The notes beneath the pieces are model-generated. The model did not search any database. It was not told the DNA's origin and saw only the letters and a list, made by a program, of their open reading frames with translations. A stretch of DNA of 64,000 bases from Chryseobacterium scophthalmum (GTDB lineage: Bacteria; Bacteroidota; Bacteroidia; Flavobacteriales; Weeksellaceae): positions 310,001 through 374,000 of the forward strand of contig NZ_FSRQ01000001.1 in NCBI RefSeq assembly GCF_900143185.1, given 5' to 3'. The position numbers and the translations under genes were made by a program. Positions 35,829 to 44,733 of this stretch are shown piece by piece; within the stretch, counting starts at the first letter, position 1, and each line of letters begins with the position of its first letter.

Positions 35829-36673
35829 TTTATTTTATAATAAGGTTCATTAAAATATTTACTCGGTTTTACATAAACCATCTTTCTGTCTTTGTCAAAA
35901 ATCCAGTTGAATCTGCGCATCACATCGGCTGCAAAATAATTGGCGTGTTGAGTTTTGAGATCTCCAGTGAAAAATCCGGCTGTAAGATTTTTTAAAACAA
36001 TATTTCCAAGCTTTAGAAAAGGTAAAACTCCCTGTTTTGTTGTAATGATTTGTCCGGCAGAATTTTTCATTGATTTTTCGCCTGTAATTTTCAGCTTTTC
36101 ATTCAGATTATTAGCTTCTGCAAACTCGTTACTGTAAAGCAAACCTCCCGAATAACCAGACTGAAGAAGGAAATAAGCTTCCTGTTGTTTATCTTCAATC
36201 ACGTTGTCTGCAACGATAAAAAATTGCCCATTTTTTACATAAAGATTCATCGGTTGATAATCCTTTAAATCCGGCTCTTTATCATAAGAAACAAACTGAC
36301 TGTTGTCGTAATCGATTTTAAAATATTGGTCTTTAAAAATCCCGGTTCCTATTTTTCCATCGGCTTCGTGACCGGTCAATTCATTATCGAAAAATCTGAT
36401 GTTCCCATATTTTTTATTGCCGATTTTTACCGTATTTCCGTCACTTATTTCATCTTTAAACGTGATATGGTCTGCTTTTCTGATTCTATCTGGCGAAATT
36501 GATGCATCTTCCATCGCAATCTGAAACATCAGATGAAGCGAATCTTTATCATTAACCAAAGTTTTTACAATGATATTATTGTGTTTCGTTAATCTGAATG
36601 GAATCTTTTCCTGAGCTTTGAAAGAGGTTAAACTCAATAATACAATGGCTAAACAGCTAAACTTCTTAAACAT
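35825..36673 (-). CDS. Exported retropepsin-like protein, probably inactive
   Basis: 282 residues with a signal peptide (MFKKFSCLAIVLLSLTSFKAQ). The overall pattern is that of the aspartyl-protease-like proteins of Bacteroidota: a first strand pair PFRLTKHNNIIVKTLVN, a DGKIGTGIFKDQYFKIDYD motif, and a second lobe ending MRRFNWIFDKDRKMVYVKP. The catalytic D(T/S)G is missing at both expected positions (FQIAMEDAS; LLQSGYSGGLL), so it is likely a non-catalytic relative. Confidence 0.7.
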   Translation of the reverse strand: MFKKFSCLAIVLLSLTSFKAQEKIPFRLTKHNNIIVKTLVNDKDSLHLMFQIAMEDASISPDRIRKADHITFKDEISDGNTVKIGNKKYGNIRFFDNELTGHEADGKIGTGIFKDQYFKIDYDNSQFVSYDKEPDLKDYQPMNLYVKNGQFFIVADNVIEDKQQEAYFLLQSGYSGGLLYSNEFAEANNLNEKLKITGEKSMKNSAGQIITTKQGVLPFLKLGNIVLKNLTAGFFTGDLKTQHANYFAADVMRRFNWIFDKDRKMVYVKPSKYFNEPYYKIN

Positions 36674-36777
36674 TTTTCGATTCTTAAAATATCCCCAAAT
36701 ATAGAATAATTTTTTCTCACCATTTAGATATAACTTGTCTTAAAAATAATTATCTTCGGTTAAATTAAATAAACCAA

Positions 36778-37929
36778 ATGACGAAACATCAGCAAAGAGT
36801 CGCCGAAGTCTACCATTTTTTTGATAATAAAGACACCGTTTTAGGGTTCAGAAAGCTGTTAGATTGCGCTATTGACACTCAGGATATGTCGATTTATAAA
36901 GAAGCGATTGAATTAACCGACTGGAAAGAAACTCACAATCACGCCATTGACGAATTAATCGAAAAATCAAAAACTCTTCTCGGCAAAATTGAAAAAGTTC
37001 AGGTAAAAGAACATATTTCTGAACAGTCTGTTTTGAAAGCAAAAGATATTGTAAAATCTTACGGAAGCAACCGTTTTTCGCTCGGTCCGGTTTCTGTGGA
37101 AATCAATAAAGGACAGGTTTATGGCTTGGTTGGAGAGAACGGAAACGGGAAAACAACTTTGCTGAGAATTTTGGCGAATGAAATTTCATTTAATGATGGA
37201 AGTTTAAACTATTCTTTCAACGAAAAATCAAAAAATGAATATGATTTGAGAACGAAGTTGGTTTATATTCCGCAACGAACCGAAAAATGGTATGGAAGTC
37301 TGAAAGATAATCTGAAATTTGTGCTTTCAAATCATGGCGTTTCTCCTGAAGAAAATGAAACCAGAACCTTGATGATGATTGCCCGTCTCGGATTATGGAA
37401 TTATAAACACCTGAAATGGAGCGAACTTTCATCCGGTTACAAAATGCGTTTTGAACTGGCGAGAATTCTTTTAAGAAAACCTGAAATTCTTTTATTGGAT
37501 GAGCCTTTAGCAAACCTTGATGTTTTGGCGCAACAGGTCATTTTGGAAGATTTAAAATCGATTGCCAATTCGGTAAATCATCCGATTGCTTTGATTTTAA
37601 GCTCGCAGCAATTGTACGAAGTAGAAAAGATTTCAGACAAGGTAATCTTTCTGAAAAACGGAAAATACAAAGATAATTCTGAGGTAAATGATGATGACGA
37701 AAACCAATTGATTATAGAAATTGATACTAATGAAAGTCGCGATAAACTTCTCGAAGTTTTTAAGGATTTCAATATGGAAAAGCTGAACTTCAATGGTGGA
37801 GTTTATGTTGCTTATTTCTCATCAGAAACCCAGTTTTATGAAGTGATTTCTGCTTTAGGAAATGCAAAAGCAGAAATTATTTACATCAGAAATATCTCGT
37901 CTTCTACGAGAAGGTTTTTCGTTAATTAA
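36778..37929 (+). CDS. ABC transporter ATP-binding protein with N-terminal extension
   Basis: 383 residues. The first ~85 form an extra helical domain; the ATPase follows: Walker A GENGNGKTTLLR (Lys125), Q-loop in VYIPQRTEKW, signature LSSGY (217-221, in place of LSGGQ), Walker B ILLLDEP and D-loop LANLD. The H-loop histidine position is Gln277 (SSQQLYEVE). After residue 300 comes an accessory domain of about 80 residues. It is 21 bases from a large membrane protein that is the obvious permease partner, together forming an exporter-like system of unknown substrate. Confidence 0.88.
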   Translation: MTKHQQRVAEVYHFFDNKDTVLGFRKLLDCAIDTQDMSIYKEAIELTDWKETHNHAIDELIEKSKTLLGKIEKVQVKEHISEQSVLKAKDIVKSYGSNRFSLGPVSVEINKGQVYGLVGENGNGKTTLLRILANEISFNDGSLNYSFNEKSKNEYDLRTKLVYIPQRTEKWYGSLKDNLKFVLSNHGVSPEENETRTLMMIARLGLWNYKHLKWSELSSGYKMRFELARILLRKPEILLLDEPLANLDVLAQQVILEDLKSIANSVNHPIALILSSQQLYEVEKISDKVIFLKNGKYKDNSEVNDDDENQLIIEIDTNESRDKLLEVFKDFNMEKLNFNGGVYVAYFSSETQFYEVISALGNAKAEIIYIRNISSSTRRFFVN

Positions 37930-37950
37930 TCTTTTTTAATTCAAATCAAA

Positions 37951-39828
37951 ATGCAAAAACTCAATAAATTCAACCAATATTTGCTCGAAAGATATCCTAC
38001 AGTCTGGAATACTAAAATTGTATGGATGCTTTTGGCAGCTCTTGTTTTTCATATCGTCTTTTTTATCATCGGTTATGTTTCGCATATCGATCCTGTTTCG
38101 CTTCAGAAATATTCTGTAAAAGATGATTATTTCAGAAATGGTGTTATTTTCGTTCATCTTATTATTTCTATTTTACTGATTGTAGGATGGCTTTTGATGA
38201 TGCTTAAAAACAATGCATTCAAGAATTTTTACCCTACTTCTAAAGGAAAACTGTTTGGTCAGTTTGTACAATATTTTATTATTATTTTTTCGTGTACCAC
38301 GTTTTATTTCTCGTACATGACGGGTTTTAGAATGTTTATCAATAATAAATATCCTGATCAGGAAATGGCTAAAAATGTTGATATCATCAACCGAACTGTG
38401 CCTTTTCTTTCTCAAAATATAGAATCTTATACTTTAGAAAACAGATTGTTTCCAAAACCTTTTTATGATCTGTATTGTGAAAATGATATTGAAAAAATAG
38501 ACCGAAACAAAAAGTTTTTTGTGTATTACAACAGAGTTTATCAGTATTATACTCTTTATTCTAAAAAATCTTATCAAAAAGATAAGCGAGGAAATTTCAT
38601 TCCTCCAAATCCTGAATATTCGAACAAGATACAGCCCGCTTATTCAGACGAGGAAGAAAAATTTGAAACATTTTATTACAAAAAAGATGTTGTAGATCTT
38701 TCATCACAGATTCAAACGACTCAACCAAGTTTTTATAATTTTTCCCAAGTTTTTTATGATTATGATTTAAAAGGTTTTAATGACAGAGTAAAAGTTGCAG
38801 AAACTAATTACTATAATAAAAACTCGCCTAATAATATTCTTAAAAATAAAAAAGCAATCATTAATCAGAAAACCACAACGCTTTTAAATTCTAAAAACCC
38901 GGCAGAGCTTGAGAAACTTTTTGAAGATTTTCTTTCGATTTCTAAAACCTATAGAATTAAAAATAATCTAAATGCTAAAAAATGGGTTTCTATGATTTAC
39001 TCAAAAGACAACCCCAATTTTGAAATCCGTTATTTTATCAAAGATTACGAAGGGAAAATGAGAACTGATGAAGATGCGTATTACGAAGAAACAGTTGCCG
39101 TAGATTCTGTTGTTGCAACTACTGATTATCCTAATGAAAATGATATCAGAGACAGTATAAAAATAAGAGAATTTAATCCTGAAATCAATCAACAGCTTGC
39201 TCCGGATAAATATGTGAAAAACAACATGACGGAATATTATTATCTGTCTGAAAACATGACCGATTTATTGACAAGTGTAGATTCTGTGAAGAAAGATGAT
39301 TTCTTTTCAGAAAACATTCATATTTACATCTGGGTTGCATTTTTCCTTTCTACTTTTATTTTCAGTTTCAGAATTACCGGGCTTCGGTCGTTGCTTTTCA
39401 GTGTGATTAGCGCAGGAGTTTTAACTTTAACCGTTACTTTGATTACGGTATTTTACGGACTTACTTTCAGAGGTCAGGAACAGTTTTTTGTTGCCTATTT
39501 TGTTTTGTTTATCGGTCTTATTATTCTGTTGATTCCGTTACTGAAAATGAATATGGTTAACAAAATGGTATCATCTATTTTGGTAAATTTTTCAATTAAT
39601 GGATTTGTACTCTTTGTACTTTTAATTTTTGCAATTATCAATATTCATCAAAAAGCAGCTTGTGAGGGTGTCGTAATGAGTATTGAAGGCGGTTACCCTT
39701 ATTATGGCTGCCCAAATATTTTTGAAGATTTAGGCTTTATGCTAAGTTATATCATCTTGGTAATAGGTTTTGTATTTATGTATTTTTATACTGCTATTTT
39801 GCAAAAATGGAAGGCAATGCCGGAATAA
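37951..39828 (+). CDS. Large membrane protein, probable ABC permease
   Basis: 625 residues. Two or three N-terminal helices (about 27-50, 70-88, 105-125), a large hydrophilic domain of around 320 residues (130-450) full of Tyr, Lys and Asn, then five or six C-terminal helices (455 onward). This one-extracytoplasmic-domain layout and the adjacent ATPase suggest an ABC-2-like permease. No known family is recognised with confidence. It is followed by a terminator, so the two genes form a two-gene operon. Confidence 0.75.
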   Translation: MQKLNKFNQYLLERYPTVWNTKIVWMLLAALVFHIVFFIIGYVSHIDPVSLQKYSVKDDYFRNGVIFVHLIISILLIVGWLLMMLKNNAFKNFYPTSKGKLFGQFVQYFIIIFSCTTFYFSYMTGFRMFINNKYPDQEMAKNVDIINRTVPFLSQNIESYTLENRLFPKPFYDLYCENDIEKIDRNKKFFVYYNRVYQYYTLYSKKSYQKDKRGNFIPPNPEYSNKIQPAYSDEEEKFETFYYKKDVVDLSSQIQTTQPSFYNFSQVFYDYDLKGFNDRVKVAETNYYNKNSPNNILKNKKAIINQKTTTLLNSKNPAELEKLFEDFLSISKTYRIKNNLNAKKWVSMIYSKDNPNFEIRYFIKDYEGKMRTDEDAYYEETVAVDSVVATTDYPNENDIRDSIKIREFNPEINQQLAPDKYVKNNMTEYYYLSENMTDLLTSVDSVKKDDFFSENIHIYIWVAFFLSTFIFSFRITGLRSLLFSVISAGVLTLTVTLITVFYGLTFRGQEQFFVAYFVLFIGLIILLIPLLKMNMVNKMVSSILVNFSINGFVLFVLLIFAIINIHQKAACEGVVMSIEGGYPYYGCPNIFEDLGFMLSYIILVIGFVFMYFYTAILQKWKAMPE

Positions 39829-39844
39829 TTTTTTCTAATATTTT

Positions 39845-39872
39845 AAAGCCTCATATTTTTATGGGGTTTTTG
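39845..39872 (+). terminator. Terminator after the ABC permease
   Basis: Stem AAAGCCTCAT/ATGGGGTTTT (one wobble region) with a 6-base loop and a T run. It ends the ATPase-permease operon about 17 bases past the stop. Confidence 0.65.
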
Positions 39873-39892
39873 TTTCATTAAAACTTAAGAAT

Positions 39893-40417
39893 GTGAATAT
39901 TATTCAGACGTTACTCGATGCAGATTTGTTTCAAAAAAAGAAAGTAATCGACAGGCATTCTTTTCTGACTTTGGAAGGCGATATCGACAGCAATATTTAT
40001 TATGTTGAAAAAGGAAGTTTACGCATTTTTATCAGAGACGAAGATCAGGAAAGGACTATTCGTTTTGGATATAAAGAAAATATAATTGTCTGTCTCGACT
40101 CTTTTTTATCTGAAAAGCCGACCGATTTTTATATTCAGGCAATTAAGAAAACCGAAATTAAAGTGGCTTCCAAAAAAGATTTTAATGAATTTATAAAGTC
40201 TTCTGACGATAATCTGAAATTATGGACTGTGATTTTGGAAGATTTAGTTTTACAACAAATTGAAAGAGAAAAGGATTTGCTAATAAATTCTCCAAGAGAG
40301 CGTTATGAAAGGGTTTTAAAAAGAAGTCCGAAACTTTTTCAGGAAATTCCCAATAAACATATTGCCAATTATTTAAGAATGAGCCCCGAAACTTTATCAA
40401 GACTCAAAAAATCTTGA
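39893..40417 (+). CDS. Crp/Fnr-family regulator
   Basis: 174 residues starting at GTG (an overlapping ATGTGA offers no alternative in frame). It has an N-terminal cyclic-nucleotide-binding-like beta roll (HSFLTLEGDIDSNIYYVEKGSLRIFIRDEDQERTIRFGY), a dimer helix, and a short C-terminal HTH (PNKHIANYLRMSPETLSRLKK). The phosphate-binding cassette for cAMP is not clearly conserved, so the ligand is unknown. Such regulators are common in Bacteroidota and often orphan. Confidence 0.85.
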   Translation: MNIIQTLLDADLFQKKKVIDRHSFLTLEGDIDSNIYYVEKGSLRIFIRDEDQERTIRFGYKENIIVCLDSFLSEKPTDFYIQAIKKTEIKVASKKDFNEFIKSSDDNLKLWTVILEDLVLQQIEREKDLLINSPRERYERVLKRSPKLFQEIPNKHIANYLRMSPETLSRLKKS

Positions 40418-40471
40418 CTGTAATCAAGATTTATCATTTGAGAAAACTGGAAATTTGCAATAAAAATTGAC

Positions 40472-41011
40472 ATGAAAATTCCAACGCTTCAACTGATTGA
40501 TGAATTGCAAAAAATTACTGAAGAAAATATACAGTTTGCTGAAAATCTTTTTAATCAACCAGATGAAAAACTCAATTTCAGACTTTCAGAAAATAGTTGG
40601 AGCATTCTGGAATGTCTCGAACATTTGAATCGATACGGAAATTTTTATATTCCTGAAATCAGGAAAAGAATTGAAAATTCAGATACAAAATCAACAGAGA
40701 TTTTCAGTTCGGGAATTTTAGGAAATTATTTCGCAAACAGCATGCTTCCAAAGGAAAAACTGAATACAATGAAGACTTTCAAATCGATGAATCCTATTCA
40801 CAGCAAACTTGATAAAAATGTTTTAAATGAATTTATTGTTCAGCAAAAACAAATGCTTCATCTTTTAAAGGAAGCTAAAAATATAGATTTAAATAAAGTA
40901 AAAACCAGCATCAGTATTTCAAATTTAATTAAATTAAAACTGGGTGATACTTTCCGTTTTGTAATCTATCATAATCTAAGACATATCAAACAAGCAAAAA
41001 GAAATCTTTAA
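40472..41011 (+). CDS. DinB-family protein
   Basis: 179 residues, four-helix bundle of the DinB/YfiT superfamily: SENSWSILECLEHLNRYGNFY contains the first conserved histidine of the metal site, and the C-terminal YHNLRHIKQAKRNL supplies the HxxxH-like pair. Probable metal-dependent thiol-transferase-like or hydrolase role; the specific reaction is unknown. Confidence 0.85.
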   Translation: MKIPTLQLIDELQKITEENIQFAENLFNQPDEKLNFRLSENSWSILECLEHLNRYGNFYIPEIRKRIENSDTKSTEIFSSGILGNYFANSMLPKEKLNTMKTFKSMNPIHSKLDKNVLNEFIVQQKQMLHLLKEAKNIDLNKVKTSISISNLIKLKLGDTFRFVIYHNLRHIKQAKRNL

Positions 41012-41021
41012 CTAATCTGTG

Positions 41022-41130
41022 ACCTTTGCTGAGTGAAATCGAAGATTCGACGTAGTCAAACGCCTTTGCGAACTTAAAAACAATTAGTAGTTAAAAAAAT
41101 CCTTGCGCTCTTTGCGCTAAAATAAAAACA
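41022..41130 (+). repeat. Dispersed repeat of about 105 bases, copy 2
   Basis: Matches 35129-35232 in the same orientation: ACCTTTGCTGAGTGAAATCG, AAGATTCGAC, CAAACGCCTTTGCGAAC, then CCTTGCGCTCTTTGCGCTAA. It lies just after the DinB gene. Confidence 0.8.
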
Positions 41131-41227
41131 GAATCATTTTTTTTCATCAATTTAATTTAACAAAATTTATCAATCTCAAAAAGTGATTTATGAACTCGAT
41201 TTTGTAATTTTAGACAAAATTTTAAAA

Positions 41228-41833
41228 GTGAAAAAATTATTATTTGCAGTTTGCATATCAGCTTCAGCTTTAAACTTCGCACAAGATTATTCGGTACCTG
41301 CAGCAAGTCCGCGTCAGAAAGTAGAACAGCAGTTTTCAATGTCAAAAATCTCTGTAGATTACGGAAGACCGGGAGTAAAAGGAAGAAAAATCTTCGGAGA
41401 ACTGGTTCCTTACGGACAGGTTTGGAGAGCGGGTGCAAACTCTTCTACAAAAATTACATTCGGACAGTCTGTTAATTTTGGTGGAAAAACTGTTCCAGCA
41501 GGAACTTACGGTTTGTTCATCGTACCAACAGAAAAAGAATGGAAAGTTATTTTAAATAAAGATTTTCAACAATGGGGAGCTTACACATATGATCCAAAAC
41601 AGGATGTTGTAGACGTAACGGTTCCGGTTAATAAATTAGCAGATAAACAAGAATGGTTTGAGATTACCTTAAACCCGACTGATGAAAATTCAGGAAATCT
41701 TGTGATCAAATGGGATATGGCTCAAGCTGAAGTAGCTTTAAAACCTGCAAAACCTGAAGCAGTAACTAAAATTGCTGAGAAATTAAGAGAAATCAAAAAA
41801 ATAGAATCTGACGCTGCAAAAGCAAAAGGCTAA
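41228..41833 (+). CDS. DUF2911-family exported protein
   Basis: 201 residues. I start at the GTG at 41228, which gives a clean signal peptide (KKLLFAVCISASALNFAQ); the longer upstream frame adds a non-signal N-terminus. The DUF2911 domain follows: VDYGRPGVKGRKIFGELVPYG, QVWRAGANSSTKITF, VPAGTYGLFIVPTEKEW. The C-terminal helix is Lys/Glu/Ala-rich. Periplasmic or secreted; function unknown. Confidence 0.88.
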   Translation: MKKLLFAVCISASALNFAQDYSVPAASPRQKVEQQFSMSKISVDYGRPGVKGRKIFGELVPYGQVWRAGANSSTKITFGQSVNFGGKTVPAGTYGLFIVPTEKEWKVILNKDFQQWGAYTYDPKQDVVDVTVPVNKLADKQEWFEITLNPTDENSGNLVIKWDMAQAEVALKPAKPEAVTKIAEKLREIKKIESDAAKAKG

Positions 41834-41851
41834 GATTCAAATTTATAAAAG

Positions 41852-42388
41852 ATGAATTTTTCTATTCAACCTGTTTTAGAAAACGAAGAATATCAATTAA
41901 TCCCCTTACAACAAGGGGATTTTGAGTTGTTGTACGAAGTGGCTTCAGATCCTAAAGTTTGGGAGCAGCATCCTAATAAAGACCGCTACAAAAGAGAAGT
42001 TTTTGAAAACTTTTTTAAAGGAGCCATGGAAAGTCAGGGCGCTTTTAAAATCGTAGAAAAATCTACCGGAGATATTTTAGGAAGTACCCGGTTTTATGAT
42101 TTTGATGAATCCAAAAACAGCATTTTCATTGGCTATACTTTTTACGGAACAAATTCCTGGGGAAAAGGGATCAATCCACAGATTAAAAAAGTGATGCTGG
42201 ATTACGTTTTTCAATTTGTAGATAAGGTTTATTTCCATATTGGAAAAGAAAATTTCCGTTCTCAGATTGCATTAGAAAGATTGGGTGGACAGAAAATTGC
42301 CGAAGAAGAAGTCGCTTATTTTGGAGAACCGACCAGAACCAATTTTGTGTACGAAATAGCAAAAGAAAATCATTTTAAAGTTGATTAA
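41852..42388 (+). CDS. GNAT N-acetyltransferase (RimJ/RimL type)
   Basis: 178 residues: N-terminal strand EYQLIPLQQGDFELLYEVASDPKVWEQHP typical of ribosomal-protein-type acetyltransferases, then SIFIGYTFYGTNSWGKGIN with the acyl-CoA loop (GKGIN), and the C-terminal HIGKENFRSQIALERLGG. It lies 18 bases after the DUF2911 gene. Substrate unknown. Confidence 0.88.
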   Translation: MNFSIQPVLENEEYQLIPLQQGDFELLYEVASDPKVWEQHPNKDRYKREVFENFFKGAMESQGAFKIVEKSTGDILGSTRFYDFDESKNSIFIGYTFYGTNSWGKGINPQIKKVMLDYVFQFVDKVYFHIGKENFRSQIALERLGGQKIAEEEVAYFGEPTRTNFVYEIAKENHFKVD

Positions 42389-42402
42389 ACTTAAATAAAT
42401 TT

Positions 42403-42475
42403 TCTCGTAGATTTAGTCGATTACGCTGATTAATTTTAGGAATTAAAATCTGCTCAATCAGCTAAATCTGCGAGA
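42403..42475. repeat. Palindrome of TCTCGCAGATTTAGCTGATT type
   Basis: Left arm TCTCGTAGATTTAGTCGATT and right arm AATCAGCTAAATCTGCGAGA pair at 17 of 20 positions, with a 33-base centre. Non-coding spacer between the GNAT and cupin genes. Confidence 0.75.
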
Positions 42476-42499
42476 GAATAATTAAATAAAAATATAATC

Positions 42500-42868
42500 G
42501 TGAAAAAATATAAAATTCAGAAATCACCATTTGTAGTTCCTACAACCGATGGAAAATTAATTGAAGAACATTGGGGAAATTCAACCCAGAATTCAAACAT
42601 TTCTATTGCACACATGGTTGCTCCGCCAGATTGGAGTGAACCTCATCAAACTCCGGAATTTGATGAATTTACTATCATTATTTCAGGTAAAAAACAATTT
42701 GAAATTGACGGAGAAGAGGTGATTTTAGAAAAAGGACAAAGTATTTTGATTGAAAAAGGAGCAAGGATCCGTTACAGCAATCCGTTTTCAGAACCTTGCG
42801 AATATATTGCAATTTGTCTTCCGGCATTTTCGATGGATTTGGTGAATAGAGAAGAAGAAATAATTTAA
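42500..42868 (+). CDS. Cupin-domain protein
   Basis: 122 residues starting at GTG. Single small beta-barrel: HMVAPPDWSEPHQTPEFDEFTIIISGKKQFEIDGEEVILEKGQSILIEKGARIRYSNP, with His/Glu residues in the places of the cupin metal site (EPHQTPEFDE). Reaction not predictable; it is followed after 2 bases by a zinc-ribbon gene, so the two are cotranscribed. Confidence 0.85.
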   Translation: MKKYKIQKSPFVVPTTDGKLIEEHWGNSTQNSNISIAHMVAPPDWSEPHQTPEFDEFTIIISGKKQFEIDGEEVILEKGQSILIEKGARIRYSNPFSEPCEYIAICLPAFSMDLVNREEEII

Positions 42869-42870
42869 AT

Positions 42871-43101
42871 ATGGCGTTACAAATTTGCCCAAAGTGTAAA
42901 GAAAACTCTTTTACATGGTTTATCAACGGAAAGACTAATTTAATAAGTTGGAGTTGTTTTAATTGCGATTACGAAGCAAAAGAAGACGAAAGTGATGAAT
43001 GTGTCTGTGAAAATTGTGAAGAGAAAACAAAAAAGAAATTGAAAGATAAAGAATCAGAATACTGGTGGTGTTCTAATTGTAATACGATCAGTGATTTATA
43101 A
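42871..43101 (+). CDS. Small zinc-ribbon protein, 76 residues
   Basis: Three CxxC pairs and more cysteines: CPKCKENS, CFNCDYEAKED, CVCENCEEK, CSNC. This implies two or three zinc-binding knuckles. The middle is acidic, and no other domain is present. It directly follows the cupin gene and precedes a terminator. Function unknown. Confidence 0.78.
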   Translation: MALQICPKCKENSFTWFINGKTNLISWSCFNCDYEAKEDESDECVCENCEEKTKKKLKDKESEYWWCSNCNTISDL

Positions 43102-43106
43102 ACAGA

Positions 43107-43135
43107 AACAACCTCAGTAAATGAGGTTGTTTTTT
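43107..43135 (+). terminator. Terminator after the cupin/zinc-ribbon pair
   Basis: Perfect 10-base stem AACAACCTCA/TGAGGTTGTT (positions 43107-43131) with loop GTAAA, then TTTT. Confidence 0.85.
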
Positions 43136-43152
43136 AATTTATTGGAGTTCAA

Positions 43153-43896
43153 TTATTTCAAAATTTCTTTCAAAAATAAAAGCGTATGATTCCAGGCTCT
43201 TTTTGCCATCACAGGATTATAATCGGCTGATTTTGGGTCAGTAAAAGTATGTTTTGAATTAGCATACGTAATGATTTGCCAATCTGCTTTGCCGTCATTC
43301 ATTTCTTTAACTAGATTATTGTAATCTTCCGGCGTCACACTTTTATCTTCTGCAGGATTTTCTACTAAGATTTTAGTTGAAATAGCTTCATTCGGCCTCG
43401 ATTGGTCTTTTCCAATACTTCCATGAATGGAAACAACGCCTACAACAGGCAATTTTTCTCTCGCAGATTCCAAAGCACCGGTTCCGCCAAAACAATAACC
43501 GATTACCGCAATTTTATCTGAAATCGCTCCGTTTTTCTTCAATTGTTCTAAAGCTAAAGAAATTCTTTTCTGATAAGCTACATAATCTTTCTTGTAAAAT
43601 CCGGCAGTTTTTGCAGCAGAAGCATTGTCAGTCGGAATATTTCCTTCTCCATAAATATCTGCTATAAATGCGATGTAGCCTTGTTTTTCTAAATCTGCTG
43701 CTGCAGTTTTTGCTTCGTCATCAATTCCTTTCCAGGCTGGAAGAATCAAAACTCCGGGAAGTTTTTTTCCGGCATTGGAGGTTACCAAACCATTCAGTTT
43801 TTGCGAACCATCCTGATAAGACACAGGTTTTAAATTCTGACTGAAAATAGTTCCTGAAGTCATAAGAAATGTTGATAATAATATTGAACGTATCAT
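43153..43896 (-). CDS. Exported dienelactone-hydrolase-family protein
   Basis: 247 residues with a signal peptide (MIRSILLSTFLMTSGTIFSQ). Alpha/beta-hydrolase of the DLH type: nucleophile motif GYCFGG (Cys in place of Ser), the conserved FAGFxG-like start at YQDGSQKLNGLVTSN, and catalytic Asp and His (NSKHTFTDP). The Cys nucleophile and HTFTDP agree with the family. Substrate unknown. Confidence 0.87.
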   Translation of the reverse strand: MIRSILLSTFLMTSGTIFSQNLKPVSYQDGSQKLNGLVTSNAGKKLPGVLILPAWKGIDDEAKTAAADLEKQGYIAFIADIYGEGNIPTDNASAAKTAGFYKKDYVAYQKRISLALEQLKKNGAISDKIAVIGYCFGGTGALESAREKLPVVGVVSIHGSIGKDQSRPNEAISTKILVENPAEDKSVTPEDYNNLVKEMNDGKADWQIITYANSKHTFTDPKSADYNPVMAKRAWNHTLLFLKEILK

Positions 43897-44004
43897 ATTT
43901 TGTAATTTAATTGAAACCCAAATTATCCTAATGTTTTTTCATAAATATCACGAATAATGTCTGTGTAATTAGTGAAAATATTTGTGATATTAGTGTTTGA
44001 AAAT

Positions 44005-44619
44005 TTAATCAAATTTTACGCCTAAATTATTCAGCTCAGTTTTCAAATCTGTTTCAGGTTGAATATGAATCGTTTTAAAGCCCAAAGTTTTCGCCATCTC
44101 AATATTTTTGAAATTATCATCAATGAAAACCGATTCATTGGCTTCCAACTGGTATCTTTCCAATAAAACATTCCAGATTTTAGGGTCAGGTTTAATCAAT
44201 TTTTCTGTTCCTGAAACCACAATTTTCCCATCAAATATTTGAAAGAAATCATAGTTTTCCAAGGCATAAGGAAAGGTTTCTTCAGACCAATTGGTTAATC
44301 CAAATAATTGATAGGAAGTATTTCCCAGTTTTCTCAGAATTTCTACATTTTGAGGAATGTCGCTTTTCAGCATAACCGTCCAGTTATCATAATAGGCTCT
44401 GAGTTCTTTTTCCCATTCCGGAAATTTTTTGATCTGAACTTCGGTTCCTTCTGCTAAAGTTCTTCCTCTGTCTTGCTCGATATTCCATTCATCCTGAGCA
44501 ATATTTTCAAGGAAATATTCCATTTTTTCATCATCATTAAAATAAGTTTTGAAAAAATATCTTGGATTCCAATCCATCAAAACACCTCCAAAATCGAATA
44601 CTATATTTTTAATTTCCAT
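44005..44619 (-). CDS. HAD-superfamily hydrolase
   Basis: 204 residues from the ATG at 44619 (an upstream ATG gives 211). HAD motif I is FDFGGVLMDWNP, motif II LTNWSEETF, the lysine of motif III lies in EKLIKPDPKIW, and motif IV is FIDDN. The cap is alpha-helical, as in YihX-like or haloacid-dehalogenase-like phosphatases. Probable sugar-phosphate or nucleotide phosphatase; substrate unknown. Confidence 0.88.
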   Translation of the reverse strand: MEIKNIVFDFGGVLMDWNPRYFFKTYFNDDEKMEYFLENIAQDEWNIEQDRGRTLAEGTEVQIKKFPEWEKELRAYYDNWTVMLKSDIPQNVEILRKLGNTSYQLFGLTNWSEETFPYALENYDFFQIFDGKIVVSGTEKLIKPDPKIWNVLLERYQLEANESVFIDDNFKNIEMAKTLGFKTIHIQPETDLKTELNNLGVKFD

Positions 44620-44733
44620 ACTGATATTTAAATTTATCATACAAAAATCACAAAACTTTTTTACTTAAACACCCTAAAACAGATAAGTTTATAAAAGTTT
44701 AACATTCAAAAATAATTGATTATTAAATTGAAA

